Shown: piece after piece, positions 17,715 through 26,672 of the stretch | Numbering within the stretch: position 1 is the first letter of the stretch | Layout: every line of letters begins with the position of its first letter | Assembly (NCBI GenBank): GCA_016937575.1 | Contig: JAFHKN010000002.1 | Coordinates: forward strand, 496,001 to 560,000 | Direction of reading: 5' to 3' | Length of the DNA: 64,000 bases | Source: Roseomonas aeriglobus | GTDB taxonomy: Bacteria > Pseudomonadota > Alphaproteobacteria > Sphingomonadales > Sphingomonadaceae | Notes under the pieces: generated by a model | The model's input: the letters and a program-made list of their open reading frames with translations, nothing else | Databases searched by the model: none | Told to the model about the DNA's origin: nothing | Program-made: the position numbers and the translations under genes

Positions 17715-18899
17715 TCAGCCCAGCGCCGCTGCTATCCGCTGCGCCAGCCGCCGCGCGACGGCGTCCTTGGCCAGCGGCTCCCAGTCCTCGACGCCATCGG
17801 CGGTGACCAGATGCACGGTGTTGGCGTCCCCGCCCATCACGCTGGATCCCGGTGGGCCCGACACATCGTTGGCGACGATCCAGTCGGCCCCCTTGCGCGC
17901 GCGCTTGGCCGTCGCATGGTCGACGACGCGTTCGGTCTCGGCCGCGAAGCCAACGACCAGGCGGGGGCGGTCGGGACTGTGCGCCAGCGTCGCCAGGATG
18001 TCGGGGTTGGTATGGAGCGCGAGCGGGGGCGCGCCTTCGCCCTTCTTCAGCTTCTGAGCCGCTGCCTCGACATACCAGTCCGCCACCGCCGCGACCATGA
18101 CGGCGGCGTCCGCAGGAAGCGCGGCGGCGACCGCATCGGCCATCTCGCGCGCGGTTTCGACGTCCACCCGGTCGACGCCCCGGGGCGTCGGCAGCGTGAC
18201 CGGGCCGGAGACGAGCGTTACACGGGCGCCGAGTTCGGCCAGCGCGCCGGCGATGGCATAGCCCTGCTTGCCCGAGGAGCGGTTGGCGATGTACCGGACC
18301 GGATCGATCGGCTCGTGCGTCGGTCCGGCGGTGACCAGCACGTGCCTGCCCGTAAGCGGCCCGGCGCCGGCGAAGTAGTGCTCGATTGCGGCCAGGATGG
18401 CGGCGGGTTCCGGCAGGCGGCCGGGGCCATACTCGCCGCACGCCATCGCGCCTTCGTCGGGGTCCATCACCGTTATGCCATCGGCACGCAGTTGCGCGAC
18501 GTTGCGCTGCGTCGCGGCATGCTGCCACATCCGCACGTTCATCGCTGGCGCGGCGAGCACGGGCGTGTCCGTTGCCAGCAGCAGCGTCGTCGCCAGATCG
18601 TCGGCATGGCCGTGCGTCATGCGCGCGAGCAGATCGGCCGTCGCCGGCGCGACGACGATCAGGTCGGCCGCGCGGCTGAGCTGGATATGGCCCATCTCCG
18701 CCTCGTCCTTCAGGTCCCACAGGGTCGTATAGACCTGGTTTTCGGCGAGCGCCGCCAGCGTCATCGGCGTGACGAAATGCGCGCCGCCCTCCGTCAGTAC
18801 GGGCGTTACCGCCATGCCGGCCTTACGGATCAGGCGGATGAGCTCGCAGGCCTTGTATGCGGCGATGCCGCCGCCGACGATCAGCAGGATGCGCTTCAT
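17715..18899 (-). CDS. coaBC: Bifunctional phosphopantothenoylcysteine decarboxylase / phosphopantothenate-cysteine ligase
   Basis: A 394-aa two-domain enzyme. The N-terminal CoaC flavoprotein domain shows GGGIAAYKACELIRLIRK, APAMNVRMW and ACGEYGPGRLPEP (catalytic Cys); the C-terminal CoaB domain begins near GRHVLVTAGPTHEPIDPVRYI and has AAVADW and NDVSG. It makes 4'-phosphopantetheine for coenzyme A. The ATG overlaps the stop of the upstream membrane protein by 4 bp. Confidence 0.96.
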   Translation of the reverse strand: MKRILLIVGGGIAAYKACELIRLIRKAGMAVTPVLTEGGAHFVTPMTLAALAENQVYTTLWDLKDEAEMGHIQLSRAADLIVVAPATADLLARMTHGHADDLATTLLLATDTPVLAAPAMNVRMWQHAATQRNVAQLRADGITVMDPDEGAMACGEYGPGRLPEPAAILAAIEHYFAGAGPLTGRHVLVTAGPTHEPIDPVRYIANRSSGKQGYAIAGALAELGARVTLVSGPVTLPTPRGVDRVDVETAREMADAVAAALPADAAVMVAAVADWYVEAAAQKLKKGEGAPPLALHTNPDILATLAHSPDRPRLVVGFAAETERVVDHATAKRARKGADWIVANDVSGPPGSSVMGGDANTVHLVTADGVEDWEPLAKDAVARRLAQRIAAALG

Positions 18900-20005
18900 T
18901 GGCTGACTCTCTGCACCCGGATGCGCCGCCTGTCGAGCAGCGTCGCGGCGAGGTCACGGACGGCGTCGGTGGCGAAGACCAGTCCGACCAGCAGGACGGG
19001 CGCAGGCATCAGCGCCCAGTAGAAGGTGTCGGCCCGCGCGAAGATCGCAATGGCGGCGGCATAGCCCGCGAACAACGCTGCGGCGCGGTTTGCCAGCGGA
19101 TTACGCCACGCGGTCCAGCCGAACAGCGCCAGTGCGACGATGGGGGCGGCAATGGTCAGCGGCAGGGCGTCGAGCGCGGTCGAGGACGCAACGGCGCGGA
19201 CGAAGAAGCCCGGACCCAGCAGTCCACTCCAGCCGGGGGATGCGGGATCGAGCGGGCCGACGACCTGCGTCACCGCCCAGGCGTGCGCCACAAGCGCGGC
19301 AAGCAGCGCGAGAAGCGACAGGCCCCAGCCGGCCGCCTCGCGCCGTGCGCCCTCGCGCCAGGCATAGGCGGCCATGACGAGGGGCAGCAGCGCGGCCGTT
19401 TCGCGTACCAGCATCGCGATCAGACCCAGCGCGACGCTAGGCACCCATCGCTCGGGCGTCCGCAGGGCGAGGGCCAGCGCGACGAACAATGCGGCCCAGA
19501 CCTCATGAAAGGCGGCCAGATCGGCTTGGACGAAAGCCATCAGGCCGGCGGCGAGCAGGACCGTTAGCGACACGCGCGCAGAGGGGCGGCTCAGCGCCGG
19601 AATCACTCGCCGCCACCACGCGACCGCGACCGCGACGACGAGCAGCCCCAGCAGGATGCGCGGGACGACCGGCGGTAGCGCAGCCTGGACGACGGCATGG
19701 ACCGGCAAGCGGAAGGTGATGAACGGTTTGAGCGGATAACCGCCGGCGCGAAGCGCGTCGGCGGTCAGCGTATAATAGTCGCCACCCCCGCGCAGACCGG
19801 CGATGACCGTCTCATACATACCAAGGTCGCTGGCGGTCGCGGTCTGGCCGGGCGTCGGATCGGTCGGGTCCGGGACGGCAAGGGCGGTCAGCGCCAGCGC
19901 AATGAGAAGGGCCAGCGCGGCCAGGACCCACCGGGCACGGGACCGGGGCAGTCCCGCGTAGCGGGTGGGGGCGGTGAGCCAAAGGGGTGCGCGCGGGCGA
20001 GGCAT
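18896..20005 (-). CDS. Polytopic membrane protein, hypothetical (possible glycosyltransferase-like)
   Basis: A 369-aa protein with about 9-10 hydrophobic segments. The first periplasmic loop has SDLGMYETVIAGLRGGGDYYTLTADALRAGGYP, and the middle has MLVRETAALLPLVMAA. Acidic residues in the first loop plus many helices recall DUF2029/GT-C-like mannosyltransferases, but no diagnostic motif is certain. It overlaps coaBC by 4 bp and is probably co-transcribed. Confidence 0.65.
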   Translation of the reverse strand: MPRPRAPLWLTAPTRYAGLPRSRARWVLAALALLIALALTALAVPDPTDPTPGQTATASDLGMYETVIAGLRGGGDYYTLTADALRAGGYPLKPFITFRLPVHAVVQAALPPVVPRILLGLLVVAVAVAWWRRVIPALSRPSARVSLTVLLAAGLMAFVQADLAAFHEVWAALFVALALALRTPERWVPSVALGLIAMLVRETAALLPLVMAAYAWREGARREAAGWGLSLLALLAALVAHAWAVTQVVGPLDPASPGWSGLLGPGFFVRAVASSTALDALPLTIAAPIVALALFGWTAWRNPLANRAAALFAGYAAAIAIFARADTFYWALMPAPVLLVGLVFATDAVRDLAATLLDRRRIRVQRVSQ

Positions 20006-20061
20006 CGGCCTAGTTCGTCATCCGTGTCCCGCGCGCAAGCGAGGGGTGGGCAAACTTCCCT

Positions 20062-20152
20062 TGTTCCTCGGTGAAGGCCGGGGGCCAGGCTCGACCGGCC
20101 GCTGATCCATCGCAAGCTATTGCAACTGGACCCCGGCCTTCGCCGGGCAACG
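20062..20152. repeat. Intergenic palindromic repeat, family B copy 2
   Basis: About 90 bp with outward arms GGTGAAGGCCGGGG and CCCCGGCCTTCGCCGG. Its middle matches parts of the copy at 41-130 in the same order and orientation (CCAGG next to the left arm, CGGcCGCtGAT, GCAAC before the right arm). It lies between the membrane-protein gene and ubiB. Confidence 0.6.
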
Positions 20153-20272
20153 AGGAGTTTCGATGGTCCTTGCAGACGCGGTGCCGGGGCGAGCGGCTAG
20201 GATTGGAGGAGAATACATACGCCAGGCATTTTGGCCCCACGCTCCCGCCTGCACGGCAGCGCTGCGGGGACC

Positions 20273-21805
20273 TCACGCCACCCACAGCGTCGCTGCGACC
20301 GCCACGGCTGCCGACAGGATCGCGACCGCCGCGTAGCGCCAGCCGCCACCGACCCGCACGACCTGGATTTCGCGCAAAGGTGGAGCCGGCGGGGCGCCGC
20401 CGGGCGCGGGATAGCGTGCCTCGATATTGCGAATGAGGTCGGGCAGGCGCGCGAACGTCTTCAGGTCGGTGACGATGCGATCGGCGGCCCAGGCTTCCGG
20501 CCCCAGTTCGGTACGAATCCATTCGCGGATGAAGGGCCCCGAGACATCCCACATGTTGATGTCGGGATCGAGCCGGGTCGCGACGCCCTCGACCATCACC
20601 ATCGTCTTCTGCAGCAGCAGCAGGTGGGGCTGGGTCTGCATGTCGAAATCGCGGGTGATCGCGAACAGCCCATCGAGCATCGCGCCGACCGACATATCCT
20701 TGACCGGCAGTCCGCGCATCGGCTCGCCCACCGCACGCAGCGCCGTCGCGAATTCCGCGACATTGTGATGCGGGGGCACATAGCCCGCCTCGAAATGGAT
20801 TTCGGCGACACGCTTATAATCGCCGGTGATCAGGCCGTAGAGGATTTCGGCCAGCCACACCCGCGCGCGACGATCGATCCGGCCCATGATACCGAAGTCG
20901 ATCGCGGCGATGCGATTGCCGGGCAGGGCGAACAGATTGCCCTGGTGCATGTCGGCATGGAAGAAGCCGTCCGAAATCGCTTGGCGCAGAAACGCGCGGA
21001 CCAGCTTCGAGGCCAGCACCGGCACGTCATATCCGGCTGCGATCAGCCCGTCGCGGTTCGACAGCTTGATGCCATCGATCCATTCCAGCGTCAGTACCTT
21101 GCCGGTCGTGCGCTGCCAGTCGATCGCGGGGACGACGAAGTCGGGCTCGGCCTCCATCCCCTCGGCGAGTTCGGAGGCTGATGCGCCCTCGCGGCGCAGG
21201 TCGAGCTCGCGCGCGGTCCAGCGCTTGAACGTCTCGATCACCAGGCGCGGGCGCAGGCGGTTCGCCTCGCCACCCAGCCCTTCCAGCTGAGCGGCGGCCC
21301 ATTCATAGGTGTCGATGGCGCGGGCGAAATTGTCCTCGACGCCCGGGCGCAGGACCTTGACGGCGACGCGTCTGCCCTCGGTCGTGATCGCACGGTGGAC
21401 CTGCGCGATCGAGGCGGCGCCGATCGGCTCCTCCTCGAACTCGGCGAACATTGCGCTGATCGGGCGGCCGAAGCTGTTCTCGATCCGCGCGCGGATCTCG
21501 TCGAAGGGGACGGGGGGCAGCGAATCCTGCAGCCGCAGCAGGTCGTGCGCGGCGTCTTCACCGACCAGGTCGGGGCGGGTGGCGAGCGTCTGGCCGAGCT
21601 TGATCGCCGCCGGGCCGATCGCCTGGAAGGCTTCCGCGTACTGCGGCACCTTGGGCACGCGGGCGCCGAACCGCGCGATGCGGGCGAGGCGACGGACCGG
21701 GGCGGGGGTGTTCGGATCACGCTCGATCCCGCGCAAAGCCCCATGGCGCGCGAGCGTGCGGCCCCATTTCAGCAAGCGCCAGAGGTGGGTGACGGTGGAG
21801 GTCAT
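20273..21805 (-). CDS. ubiB: Ubiquinone biosynthesis kinase-like protein UbiB
   Basis: A 510-aa ABC1/ADCK-family protein: KLGQTLATRPDLVGEDAA (KxGQ motif), VAVKVLRPGVE, HADMHQGNLFALP and IDFGIMGR, with a C-terminal membrane segment (YAAVAILSAAVAVAATLWVA). UbiB supports coenzyme Q synthesis as an atypical ATPase at the membrane. It lies just downstream of ubiE on the same strand, the usual arrangement in this group, separated by a repetitive 157-bp spacer. Confidence 0.94.
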   Translation of the reverse strand: MTSTVTHLWRLLKWGRTLARHGALRGIERDPNTPAPVRRLARIARFGARVPKVPQYAEAFQAIGPAAIKLGQTLATRPDLVGEDAAHDLLRLQDSLPPVPFDEIRARIENSFGRPISAMFAEFEEEPIGAASIAQVHRAITTEGRRVAVKVLRPGVEDNFARAIDTYEWAAAQLEGLGGEANRLRPRLVIETFKRWTARELDLRREGASASELAEGMEAEPDFVVPAIDWQRTTGKVLTLEWIDGIKLSNRDGLIAAGYDVPVLASKLVRAFLRQAISDGFFHADMHQGNLFALPGNRIAAIDFGIMGRIDRRARVWLAEILYGLITGDYKRVAEIHFEAGYVPPHHNVAEFATALRAVGEPMRGLPVKDMSVGAMLDGLFAITRDFDMQTQPHLLLLQKTMVMVEGVATRLDPDINMWDVSGPFIREWIRTELGPEAWAADRIVTDLKTFARLPDLIRNIEARYPAPGGAPPAPPLREIQVVRVGGGWRYAAVAILSAAVAVAATLWVA

Positions 21806-21810
21806 GCCAA

Positions 21811-21949
21811 TTCCCTCTCCCGGCGGGAGAGGTAGGGAGCGGCGGAGCCGCGGAAGGGTGAGGGCAGGGTAGAGCGGCGTCGACTGCCCTCACCCTCCCA
21901 CTCGGCTGTGCCGAGCGGGCCCCTCCCTCTCCCGGTGGGAGAGGGGAGA
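21811..21949. repeat. Compound inverted repeat between ubiE and ubiB
   Basis: Three palindromes in a row: CCCTCTCCCGGCGGGAGAGG (21812-21831), a GGGTGAGGGCAGG / CTGCCCTCACCC pair (21857-21896), and CCTCTCCCGGTGGGAGAGG (near 21926-21944), with a CTCGGCTGTGCCGAG hairpin at 21901-21915. Such CCCTCTCCC / GGGAGAGGG repeats are widespread intergenic elements in sphingomonads and related bacteria. Transcription from ubiE to ubiB would pass through it. Confidence 0.6.
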
Positions 21950-21962
21950 CGCGCAGCACCCA

Positions 21963-22694
21963 TCAAATCTTCCAACCCGAATGGATCGCGACCAGCCCGC
22001 CCAAGAGCGGTTCGACCTTCGTCTGAACGAAGCCCGCCTCGCCGATCATCCGCTCGAACGTCGGCATGTTTGGGAAGCGCCGGATCGACTCGATGAGGTA
22101 GCGATAGCTGTCCTCGTCGTTCGCCAGCAGCTTGCCGAGTTTGGGCACCAGCTTGTGCGAATAGGCGTCATAGACGTCGCCGAACAACGGCCAGGTCGTC
22201 GTCGAGAATTCCAGGCAGAAGAACCGGCCGCCCCGGCGCAGAACGCGGTGCGCTTCACGCAAAGCCTTCGGGATGTCGGTCACGTTTCGGATGCCGAACG
22301 CGATCGTATAGGCATCGAAGAACCGATCCGGGAATTGCAGCGTCTCGGCATTCGCTTCGGTCCAGACCAGGCCGTCGATCCCGCGTTCTGCCGCGCGCTC
22401 CATGCCGACCTCGAGCATCGCGGGGTTGATATCGGCGACGGTCACGCTTGCGCCCGACTTCGCCAGGCGGAAGGCGATGTCGCCGGTGCCGCCCGCCATG
22501 TCGAGCAGCTGCTCGCCCGGCCGCGGCTTCACCCGAGCGACGAACCGGTCCTTCCACAGCCGGTGCATGCCGCCCGACATCGCATCGTTCATCAGGTCGT
22601 AGCGGCTCGCCACATTCCTGAACACGGCGCCAACGCGCTCAGTCTTCTCTTCCGGGGCGACGTCTTCATAGCCGAAGGACACGGTGTCAGTCAT
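21963..22694 (-). CDS. ubiE: Ubiquinone/menaquinone C-methyltransferase
   Basis: A 243-aa SAM methyltransferase: FGYEDVAPEEKTERVGAVF, YDLMNDAMSGGMHRLWKD, LDMAGGTGDIAFRL (SAM site), YTIAFGIRNVTDIPKALREA and RGGRFFCLEFS are signature UbiE segments. It methylates C2 of the benzoquinol ring in ubiquinone synthesis. The start at 22694 gives the usual N-terminus. Divergent from mutM, with 56 bp between starts. Confidence 0.96.
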   Translation of the reverse strand: MTDTVSFGYEDVAPEEKTERVGAVFRNVASRYDLMNDAMSGGMHRLWKDRFVARVKPRPGEQLLDMAGGTGDIAFRLAKSGASVTVADINPAMLEVGMERAAERGIDGLVWTEANAETLQFPDRFFDAYTIAFGIRNVTDIPKALREAHRVLRRGGRFFCLEFSTTTWPLFGDVYDAYSHKLVPKLGKLLANDEDSYRYLIESIRRFPNMPTFERMIGEAGFVQTKVEPLLGGLVAIHSGWKI

Positions 22695-22750
22695 GCAGAC
22701 GGCCCTAGCGAAGCCTTGTGGCCCCCGCAAACGCAACCTAGTTGTTTGCG

Positions 22751-23563
22751 GTGCCGGAACTTCCCGAAGTCGAAACCACCGTCCGCGGGCTGAGGCCTGT
22801 GCTCGATGGTCAGCGCCTATCGTCCGTCGTCACCCGGCGCGGCGATCTGCGGCGGCCGTTCCCGGCGGAGCTGGCGCAACGGATGACCGGGGCGACCGTC
22901 ACGGGCCTCAGGCGCCGCGCGAAATACGGGCTGATCGACACCGACCGCGGCGACACCATGATATTCCACCTCGGCATGTCGGGGCGATGGCGGGTCGACC
23001 CGGACGAGCTGCTGACTCATGACCATCTGGTGATCGAAACCACTGCCGGGCGGCGGCTGGCGCTCAACGATGCGCGGCGATTCGGGTCGGTCGACCTGGT
23101 GCCGACCGCCGACGTCGCCGACTGGCCGGCGTTCCGCGCGCTCGGGCCGGAGCCCTTGGGAGCGGACTTCACCGCCACCCATCTCGACCGGGCGTTCGAC
23201 GGGCGAATCGCGTCGATCAAGCAGTTGCTGCTCGACCAGCGCATCGTCGCGGGGCTCGGCAACATCTATGTCTGCGAGGCGCTGTACGAGGCGCGCATCC
23301 GCCCGTCGAAGCCGGCCGGGCAGGTGTCTCGCGCCAAGCTCGCGCGATTGGTCGAGGGCGTGCATCTGGTGCTGAACGCCGCGATCGAGGCGGGGGGATC
23401 GACGCTGCGTGATTATGCGCGGCCGGACGGGGAGCTCGGTTACTTCTCGAAGCAGTTCAAGGTGTATGGGCGCGAAGGGCTGCCGTGCGAATGCGGCGGG
23501 ATCGTCGCGCGCTATGTCGAGGGCGGGCGGTCGACGTTTTGGTGTCCGAAGTGTCAGAAGTGA
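22751..23563 (+). CDS. mutM: Formamidopyrimidine-DNA glycosylase
   Basis: A 270-aa Fpg: PELPEVETTVRGLRP at the N-terminus, LGMSGRW, DARRFGSVDL, GLGNIYVCEALYEARIRP, and a C-terminal zinc finger (CECGG...CPKC). The start must be the GTG at 22751, because Pro2 of mature Fpg is the Schiff-base nucleophile; an in-frame TTG three codons upstream would bury it. It removes 8-oxoguanine and related lesions. Convergent with nothing; followed by a repeat and rpsT. Confidence 0.96.
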   Translation: MPELPEVETTVRGLRPVLDGQRLSSVVTRRGDLRRPFPAELAQRMTGATVTGLRRRAKYGLIDTDRGDTMIFHLGMSGRWRVDPDELLTHDHLVIETTAGRRLALNDARRFGSVDLVPTADVADWPAFRALGPEPLGADFTATHLDRAFDGRIASIKQLLLDQRIVAGLGNIYVCEALYEARIRPSKPAGQVSRAKLARLVEGVHLVLNAAIEAGGSTLRDYARPDGELGYFSKQFKVYGREGLPCECGGIVARYVEGGRSTFWCPKCQK

Positions 23564-23579
23564 ATGGCGCGCCTCTTTC

Positions 23580-23673
23580 GTCACCCCTGAGCAGGCGGGG
23601 ATAATTCTGGCCGGCACCTGTGAGTCGCTTTATGTTCAGCGACTATTGATCCCCGCCTGCGCGGGAATGATGG
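23580..23673. repeat. Intergenic palindromic repeat, family A copy 1
   Basis: About 94 bp: an outer GTCACCCCTGAGCAGGCGGGG arm, an inner module with ATTCTGG, GTGAGTC and TTCAGCGACTATTGAT, then CCCCGCCTGCGCGGGAATGAT. The same ordered words occur at 34874, 39496 (inverted) and 43247. It lies between mutM and rpsT. Confidence 0.7.
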
Positions 23674-23788
23674 ACGTTGGCGATAGAGCCTTCCCGGTTG
23701 ACCGAATCGTCACCGCTCGCTATGGGCGCCGCTTTCCCGGCTCGTGGAGGTTGTCCGCGCGCCTCCTAAACAGCAGGATTTGAACGTA

Positions 23789-24052
23789 ATGGCGAATACG
23801 CCTCAGGCGAAGAAGCGCATCCGTCGCAACGAGCGTCGCGCGGAAATCAACGGCAACCGTCTCGGCCGTATCCGGACTTTCGTGAAGAAGCTCGAATCGG
23901 CGCTCGCCGCCGGCGACAAGGATGCCGCGACCGCCGCGATCGCGCAGGTTCAGCCGGAACTGGCCCGTGGCGTTGCCAAGGGCGTGCTCCACAAGAACAC
24001 CGCGTCGCGCAAGTTCTCGCGCCTGACCAAGCGTCTCGCCGCCCTCGGCTGA
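23789..24052 (+). CDS. rpsT: 30S ribosomal protein S20
   Basis: An 87-aa basic protein: [34 protein letters not shown] and the C-terminal [20 protein letters not shown]. It is an early-binding 30S protein that contacts the 5' domain of 16S rRNA. The start at 23789 is set by the conserved [10 protein letters not shown]; the frame opens earlier but that part is not family-like. It is followed by a strong terminator and then dnaA. Confidence 0.97.
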   Translation: MANTPQAKKRIRRNERRAEINGNRLGRIRTFVKKLESALAAGDKDAATAAIAQVQPELARGVAKGVLHKNTASRKFSRLTKRLAALG

Positions 24053-24507
24053 GAACGCCCCGCAGCGCTCGATTCGGCGCTGTACCTAATCTGAATTATG
24101 GCCCCGTCGGGACGTCCCGGCGGGGCCATTTTCGTGTCCGCAATCGGGTCGCCGGAACGGGGGAAGAACACCGTCTGACACCGGTTTTGCGAATCCAGCT
24201 TTTACCGCGATTCGCGCGGCGCTCCGTCGATAAATTCTGGCCAAGTATTTGACGAACAACGATATTGTGATTTTTTCGACGCAAATCCGTGAGTCAATCC
24301 GCTTTATTTCAGTTTCTTGACGGACCACCGGCTTGATCGACTCGTTCTGTCGATCCACAACGTCCCTCCGGATGGCGACCGCCGACCGGCATTTGACAGT
24401 TTCGGGGCATTTTGGGTCAGAACCATCGTTCTGGCCCGGGGGACACTTGTCGTTTGAAAACAGGGGGCCCGCGCCGGTGCGCGGGGCTCGCGGGAAGGAT
24501 TGCGCGC
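24053..24507. other. dnaA upstream region
   Basis: About 455 bp holding the rpsT terminator and then a stretch richer in A/T than its surroundings (about 24190-24310). One GATCCACA (24349-24356) is close to a DnaA box, and a TTGACA lies near 24394. No cluster of DnaA boxes is seen, so an origin is not supported; the dnaA promoter probably lies here. Confidence 0.45.
24098..24133 (+). terminator. Rho-independent terminator after rpsT
   Basis: Outer arms ATGGCCCCG (24098-24106) and CGGGGCCAT (24121-24129) enclose the perfect palindrome GGGACGTCCC, followed by TTTT. It lies 46 bp after the rpsT stop. Confidence 0.85.
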
Positions 24508-25896
24508 GTGGCGTTCGGACTGGCCAGGATTGCGGATACGGACGACGCCGTGGCGAAGGCCTGGGCGCGCGTGCGGACCAATCTGCGCCATTCGGCCGGC
24601 CAGCGGCTGTTCGACCAATGGCTCAAGCCCGCGACGCTGATCGACGGCAGCGATGCCGAGCAGATTCGTATCGGCCTGCCCAGTGCGTTCATGACGACGT
24701 GGGTGAAAAGCCACTACGCCGACCGCCTATTCTATGAATTCCGTGCTTTCCTGCCGTCGCTGCGGTCGGTGTCGATCGAGACGGTCAGCGAAACCAAGCC
24801 GGTGCGCGCGCTGACGGTCGAGACGCCGGCGCCAAGCCCGGAGCCGGCCCGCGCGCCGGCCAAGAAGAGCGAACGGTCGAGTTTCGACCCGCGCTTCACC
24901 TTCGACCGGTTCGTCGTCGATGCGTCGAATCGCGTGGCGTTCAACGCAGCGCGCGCCCTTGCCGAACCGGGCCGGCCGCGGTTCAGCCCGCTGTACCTCC
25001 ATTCGGGCACGGGGCAGGGCAAGACGCATCTGATGCACGCGATCGGCCAGGCGTTCCTGGATGCATGCCCGGACGCGACCGCGCTCTACATGCCGGCGGA
25101 GCGGTTCATGTTCGAGTTCGTGCAGGCACTCCGCGCGCGGGACACGCACGCGTTCAAGGCGCGGCTGCGTGGCGTCGACCTGCTGATGATCGACGATCTG
25201 CAGTTCATCGCGGGCAAGGATTCGACGCAGGAAGAATTCTTCCACACGGTCAACGAGTTCATGGGTGCGGGCAAGCGGCTGGTGATCGCGGCCGATCGCA
25301 GCCCGATGACGCTAGACGGCATCGAGCCGCGGCTGCTGTCGCGTCTGGGGTCGGGCCTGGTCGCCGATATCAAGTCGCCCGAGCTGGAGCTGCGTCGCGC
25401 GATCCTGACCGCCAAGCTCGGCGACGCGCCCGACGCCGTGGTGCCGGGCGACGTGATGGAGCTGCTCGCCAGCCGCATCACTGGTAGTGTCCGCGAACTG
25501 GAAGGCGCGCTCAACCGCGTCGTCGCCTATGCCCAGCTGAACGGTGAGGCGATCACGCTCGACTTCGCGATCGGCGTGCTGGGCGATCAGCTGCGGGGCA
25601 GCCAGCGTCGCGTGACGATCGACGAGATCCAGAAGGCGGTCTCGACGCATTTCGACCTGAAGACGATCGACCTGCTGTCGGCGCGCCGTGCCGTCGCGGT
25701 CGCGCGGCCCCGCCAGATAGCCATGTATCTCGCCAAGCGTCTGACGACCCGGTCGCTCCCGGAAATCGGCCGCAAGTTCGGCAACCGCGACCATTCGACC
25801 GTGATCCATGCGGTGCGCCGGATCGAGGAACTGCGCGGCACGGATCGCGACGTCGATAGCGCGGTGAACGCGCTGCTTCGGCAGTTGGAGCGCTGA
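24508..25896 (+). CDS. dnaA: Chromosomal replication initiator protein DnaA
   Basis: A 462-aa protein from the GTG at 24508, which has GGGAAGG about 10 bases upstream. Domain I (WARVRTNLRHSAGQRLFDQWLKP) precedes a Pro-rich linker. The AAA+ core has GTGQGKTHLMHA (Walker A), LLMIDDLQF (Walker B) and SRLGSGLVADI, and the C-terminal domain ends with the GNRDHSTVIHAVRR signature for DnaA-box binding. An ATG at 24412 would add 32 unfamiliar residues. It initiates replication and can act as a transcription factor. Confidence 0.95.
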   Translation: MAFGLARIADTDDAVAKAWARVRTNLRHSAGQRLFDQWLKPATLIDGSDAEQIRIGLPSAFMTTWVKSHYADRLFYEFRAFLPSLRSVSIETVSETKPVRALTVETPAPSPEPARAPAKKSERSSFDPRFTFDRFVVDASNRVAFNAARALAEPGRPRFSPLYLHSGTGQGKTHLMHAIGQAFLDACPDATALYMPAERFMFEFVQALRARDTHAFKARLRGVDLLMIDDLQFIAGKDSTQEEFFHTVNEFMGAGKRLVIAADRSPMTLDGIEPRLLSRLGSGLVADIKSPELELRRAILTAKLGDAPDAVVPGDVMELLASRITGSVRELEGALNRVVAYAQLNGEAITLDFAIGVLGDQLRGSQRRVTIDEIQKAVSTHFDLKTIDLLSARRAVAVARPRQIAMYLAKRLTTRSLPEIGRKFGNRDHSTVIHAVRRIEELRGTDRDVDSAVNALLRQLER

Positions 25897-25965
25897 CCCG
25901 CCTCCGAACTGCCGCCCGCTACGTCTGACGATTTCCCGGGAGGGACCGCCCGACGCCGACGCAGT

Positions 25966-26574
25966 TCAGGCGGCGCGGCGCGCCATCATCTCGGTTGCGC
26001 GCTCGGTCGCGAGGCGGGTGTCGCTCGCCAGCTTCTTCACTTCCGTCGCGACGACGGCGAAGCCACGTCCTGCGTTGCCCGCCCGCGCGGCCTCGATCGT
26101 GGCGTTTAGGGCGAGCAGATTCGTCTGCTGTGCGATCGCGCCGATCGTACGGACGATGGTATCGAGCTGAGCGAACGTGTCGTCGAGTGCGAGAGCGGTG
26201 CGCTTGGCGGCCGATATGTCGGTGGCGATCTTCAGAATGCGTTCGGGGCGACCGTCGGATCCGAAGACAGGATTATAGGTCGCCTGCAGCCAGATCTCGT
26301 TCCCCGCGGCATCAAGCCGACAATATTCGCCCTGGTCGAAATCGCCACGACCGAGCTTGCGCCAGAAATCGGCATAGGCGTCCGACGCGGCATAGTCCGC
26401 ATGGCACAGGATACGGTGATGCCGACCGATCAACGCCGACCGAGTATAACCCGTAGCGGCGCAGAAGAGCGTGTTGGCTTCAAGAATGATGCCGGCGGGG
26501 GTGAATTCGACGACCGCCAAGGAGCGGTTGATCGCTGTCCAGCTCGCCGCGATACTGTCCAATGCCCAAGTCAT
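25966..26574 (-). CDS. Soluble PAS domain plus short methyl-accepting (MCP hairpin) signalling protein
   Basis: A 202-aa protein: a PAS domain (about 15-125; [54 protein letters not shown]), then half of an MCP cytoplasmic hairpin including the tip [40 protein letters not shown]. There is no transmembrane segment or HAMP domain, and the returning signalling helix is very short. GAGGGA precedes the ATG. It may be a soluble energy/redox sensor, or act without the standard Che array; no che genes are nearby. Confidence 0.8.
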   Translation of the reverse strand: MTWALDSIAASWTAINRSLAVVEFTPAGIILEANTLFCAATGYTRSALIGRHHRILCHADYAASDAYADFWRKLGRGDFDQGEYCRLDAAGNEIWLQATYNPVFGSDGRPERILKIATDISAAKRTALALDDTFAQLDTIVRTIGAIAQQTNLLALNATIEAARAGNAGRGFAVVATEVKKLASDTRLATERATEMMARRAA

Positions 26575-26672
26575 TTTTCCCTCGCTTCGCCAGCGACTTA
26601 CGAGGCGAAAGGCAAGGTCTGGTTAATTTAAGTCAGACAAGGACTTTGTACGGTTGCGCGCTTTTATCGGCG

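Noticed and set aside
24130-24507. Chromosomal origin next to dnaA
   Set aside because: Only one DnaA-box-like word is seen; alphaproteobacterial origins are often elsewhere, so an origin cannot be claimed.
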